This document shows positions 4,494 through 6,430 of a stretch of 6,430 nt of DNA, piece by piece. The notes under the pieces are model-generated. The model did no database searches, was not told where the DNA came from, and saw only the letters and a list, made by a program, of their open reading frames with translations. Position numbers and translations under genes: made by a program. The DNA is from Bacteroidales bacterium. Its GTDB lineage: Bacteria; Bacteroidota; Bacteroidia; Bacteroidales; UBA932. Within the stretch, counting starts at the first letter, position 1; each line of letters starts with the position of its first letter. The stretch covers positions 1 through 6,430 of the forward strand of contig JAFZLP010000177.1 in the NCBI GenBank assembly GCA_017551405.1, read 5' to 3'.

Positions 4494-6430
4494 ATGAAAA
4501 AGATACTTTCCATCCTGGCGCTGACCATAGGCATCTCCCTTACCGCAAGCGCCGACGAGGGCATGTGGCTCCTCCCCCTTCTTCAAAAATTCAACTCTGA
4601 AGCGATGCGCAACCTCGGCTGCCGCCTCACTGCAGACGATATCTATTCCATCAACCATTCGTCCCTCAAGGACGCCATAGTGCAGTTCGGCGGGGGATGC
4701 ACCGGGGAAATCATTTCCGGCGAAGGCCTGCTCGTAACCAACCATCACTGCGGCTACAGCAGCATCCAGCGCCTTTCCACCCCGGAGCACAACTACCTGG
4801 AAGACGGCTACTGGGCCCTCAACCGCGAGATGGAGCTCCCCGTCCCCGGCCTTTCGGTTACCTTCCTCGAAGGCATGCAGGACGTTACGGCGGCCTTCAA
4901 GAACTGCAAGACCGACGAGGAGATCGACGCCAAGCGCGAAGAGCTCATCAAGAAGGCCGGCGCCGACAATCCCCACTGCCGTGCGGTCATCACCGGATTC
5001 TACAACGAGAACGTCTATTATCTCATTCTGTATAAAGTATACAGGGATGTCCGCTTCGTGGCCGCTCCGCCCGCATCCATGGGTAAGTTCGGTGGCGAAA
5101 CCGACAACTGGATGTGGCCGCGTCACACCTGCGACTTCAGCATGTTCCGCGTTTATGCCAATCCCGAAAACAACGAGCCCGCCGAGTACGATCCGGCCAA
5201 CGTTCCCCTCAAGCCCGTGCGCTCGCTGAAGGTGTCGCTCAAGGGCGTCCAGACCGGAGATTACGCCATGGTTATGGGTTATCCCGGCCGCACCCAGCGT
5301 TTCCAGACCGCCGAGCAGCTCCAGAACATGGTGGACGTTAACCGCATCCGCATCGATGCCCGCACCGTCCGCCAGAACGTGATGTGGGAAGAGATGGAGA
5401 AGGATCCGGCAGTCCGCCTGCAGTATGCAAACAAGTATGCCGGCAGCGCCAACGGCTGGAAGAAGTGGCAGGGCGAAGAGCTCGCGTTCGCCAACCTCAA
5501 GATAATCGAGCGCGAAAAGGCCAAGGAAGCCGAGTTCACCAAGTGGGTTGACGCCCGCAAGAAGAGGCAGGAAGCCTACGGCGGCTCAATCGAGCAGATA
5601 GCCGAAGCGGTGCAGGGCAGCGCCCACGGCATGGAGGTCCTCACCCTCCTCACCGAGACTCTCGCCAACATCGAGAGGCTCGACCCGCGCTCCGCAGGCG
5701 ACAAGGACTACAATCCCGCTGTCGACAGGAAGATAGCCAAGGCCCTGATAGGCCATTATCTGGCCAGGGTGGCTCCGGCCGACAGGATAGACGTTTCCGA
5801 CAGCGAGGAATACCTCGACAAGCTCTATTCCGACACTACCGAGGCCAGCGCCCTCAGGGACAAGATCATGGGCAAGCTCATGGCTGTGATTCCCGACGTG
5901 CGCGGCGGCCAGGGGCAGATTGCCGAAGGCTCGAAGCGCTTCACCGCCGGCCTTCTCGAATGGGAAAAGGGCAAGCCCAGCTATCCCGACGCCAACTTCA
6001 CCATGAGGCTCACCTATGGTTCGGTGCTCCCGTATTCACCCAAGGACGGCGTGAGCTACTGGTACTACACCACCACCAACGGCCTTCTCGAGAAGGAAGA
6101 TCCCACCAACTATGAATTCCGCCTGCCCGCACGCGTGAAGGAACTCGCGCAGGCAAAGGACTTCGGGCAGTACGCTGACAAGGACGGCTCGCTCCATACC
6201 TGCTTCCTCACCAACAACGACATCACCGGCGGCAACTCCGGCAGCCCGGTGCTCGATGCCGACGGCAACCTCATCGGCCTTGCCTTCGACGGCAACTGGG
6301 AAAGCATGAGCAGTGACGTCATGTTCGAGCCCGACCTGCAGAGGTGCATCTGCGTGGATATCCGCTACGTGCTCTGGATGGTCGACAAGTTCGGCGGCGC
6401 AACCAATCTGATCAACGAGCTCTGCTTCGC
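4494..6430 (+). CDS. Periplasmic S46 dipeptidyl peptidase, DPP7 type, last codons beyond the window
   Basis: S46 peptidases remove dipeptides from peptide N-termini in the periplasm, feeding amino-acid uptake in asaccharolytic and gut Bacteroidota. The ATG is followed by a clear signal peptide (KK, hydrophobic 4-17, ASA cleavage after residue 20), then the family hallmark DEGMWLL at 21-27. The triad is complete: H85 in TNHHC, D214 in RHTCDF, and S582 in GGNSGSP. N-terminus-anchoring residues known from DAP BII also align: N205 and W206, N320 in GSANGW, and D599. The residue 18 after the serine is G600 (in AFDGNWE). Gly here marks DPP7/DAP BII with hydrophobic P1 preference, whereas DPP11 has Arg for acidic P1. 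Two oddities: C213 replaces the usual Gly before the catalytic Asp, and the stretch from N320 to S582 is about 65 residues shorter than in DAP BII, mostly in the helical lid domain. In the family the chain ends about 64 residues after the serine; 645 codons are visible, so a stop is expected within a few codons of the edge. Confidence 0.93.
   Translation, partial: MKKILSILALTIGISLTASADEGMWLLPLLQKFNSEAMRNLGCRLTADDIYSINHSSLKDAIVQFGGGCTGEIISGEGLLVTNHHCGYSSIQRLSTPEHNYLEDGYWALNREMELPVPGLSVTFLEGMQDVTAAFKNCKTDEEIDAKREELIKKAGADNPHCRAVITGFYNENVYYLILYKVYRDVRFVAAPPASMGKFGGETDNWMWPRHTCDFSMFRVYANPENNEPAEYDPANVPLKPVRSLKVSLKGVQTGDYAMVMGYPGRTQRFQTAEQLQNMVDVNRIRIDARTVRQNVMWEEMEKDPAVRLQYANKYAGSANGWKKWQGEELAFANLKIIEREKAKEAEFTKWVDARKKRQEAYGGSIEQIAEAVQGSAHGMEVLTLLTETLANIERLDPRSAGDKDYNPAVDRKIAKALIGHYLARVAPADRIDVSDSEEYLDKLYSDTTEASALRDKIMGKLMAVIPDVRGGQGQIAEGSKRFTAGLLEWEKGKPSYPDANFTMRLTYGSVLPYSPKDGVSYWYYTTTNGLLEKEDPTNYEFRLPARVKELAQAKDFGQYADKDGSLHTCFLTNNDITGGNSGSPVLDADGNLIGLAFDGNWESMSSDVMFEPDLQRCICVDIRYVLWMVDKFGGATNLINELCF

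Noticed and set aside
3938..4564. 208-codon minus-strand open frame opposite the XRE gene and the intergenic region
   Set aside because: It runs antisense through the clear XRE gene and through AT-rich non-coding sequence; its C-terminal part is low-complexity Phe/Leu-rich translation of intergenic DNA.
4458..5126. 222-codon minus-strand open frame opposite the S46 peptidase
   Set aside because: It covers the peptidase signal peptide and catalytic His region on the other strand; its composition is that of a codon-bias shadow.
1..6430. CRISPR arrays, tRNA or rRNA genes, insertion sequences, phage or defence genes
   Set aside because: No spaced repeats, cloverleaf-like segments, transposase or integrase motifs, or nuclease, NTPase or reverse-transcriptase signatures beyond the genes listed were seen.

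Overview
The window looks like a chromosomal piece from a moderately GC-rich member of the Bacteroidales (Bacteroidota). Four things point there: exact matches to the Bacteroidota -7 promoter element TAnnTTTG upstream of every main gene, the lack of strong Shine-Dalgarno sequences, a Bacteroides-type second elongation factor G (EF-G2), and a periplasmic S46 dipeptidyl peptidase. Genus cannot be decided from the sequence; the GC-rich coding bias would suit Rikenellaceae or similar gut lineages, which is only a guess.

Left half, all on the minus strand and reading leftwards. A small putative helix-turn-helix (HTH) protein (3738-3941) is followed by a 699-residue EF-G paralogue (1602-3701). Its promoter, TTTG-N19-TAATTTTG, lies inside the 3' end of the small gene. 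A hairpin terminator (about 1544-1581) ends the EF-G2 unit. Overlapping that terminator is the promoter of a peptidoglycan-precursor pair: dapF (696-1508), making meso-diaminopimelate, then murB (1-685, cut by the window edge), making UDP-MurNAc. A gap of only 10 bp separates dapF from murB.

Right half, plus strand. After a 188-bp AT-rich divergent intergenic region comes a small XRE-family regulator with a C-terminal coiled coil (4130-4477). Sixteen bases later begins a secreted S46 peptidase of the DPP7 type (4494 to the window end), complete except for its last few codons. It is not closed by a stop inside the window.

The most interesting item is the EF-G paralogue. Its catalytic G3 histidine is replaced by serine and its switch I consensus is lost, while the domain IV tip that enters the decoding site is kept. 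This matches the Bacteroides EF-G2 group reported to support translation without GTP hydrolysis during carbon starvation. I see no CRISPR array, tRNA, rRNA, insertion sequence or phage gene, and no convincing sign of an undescribed defence or mobile system.
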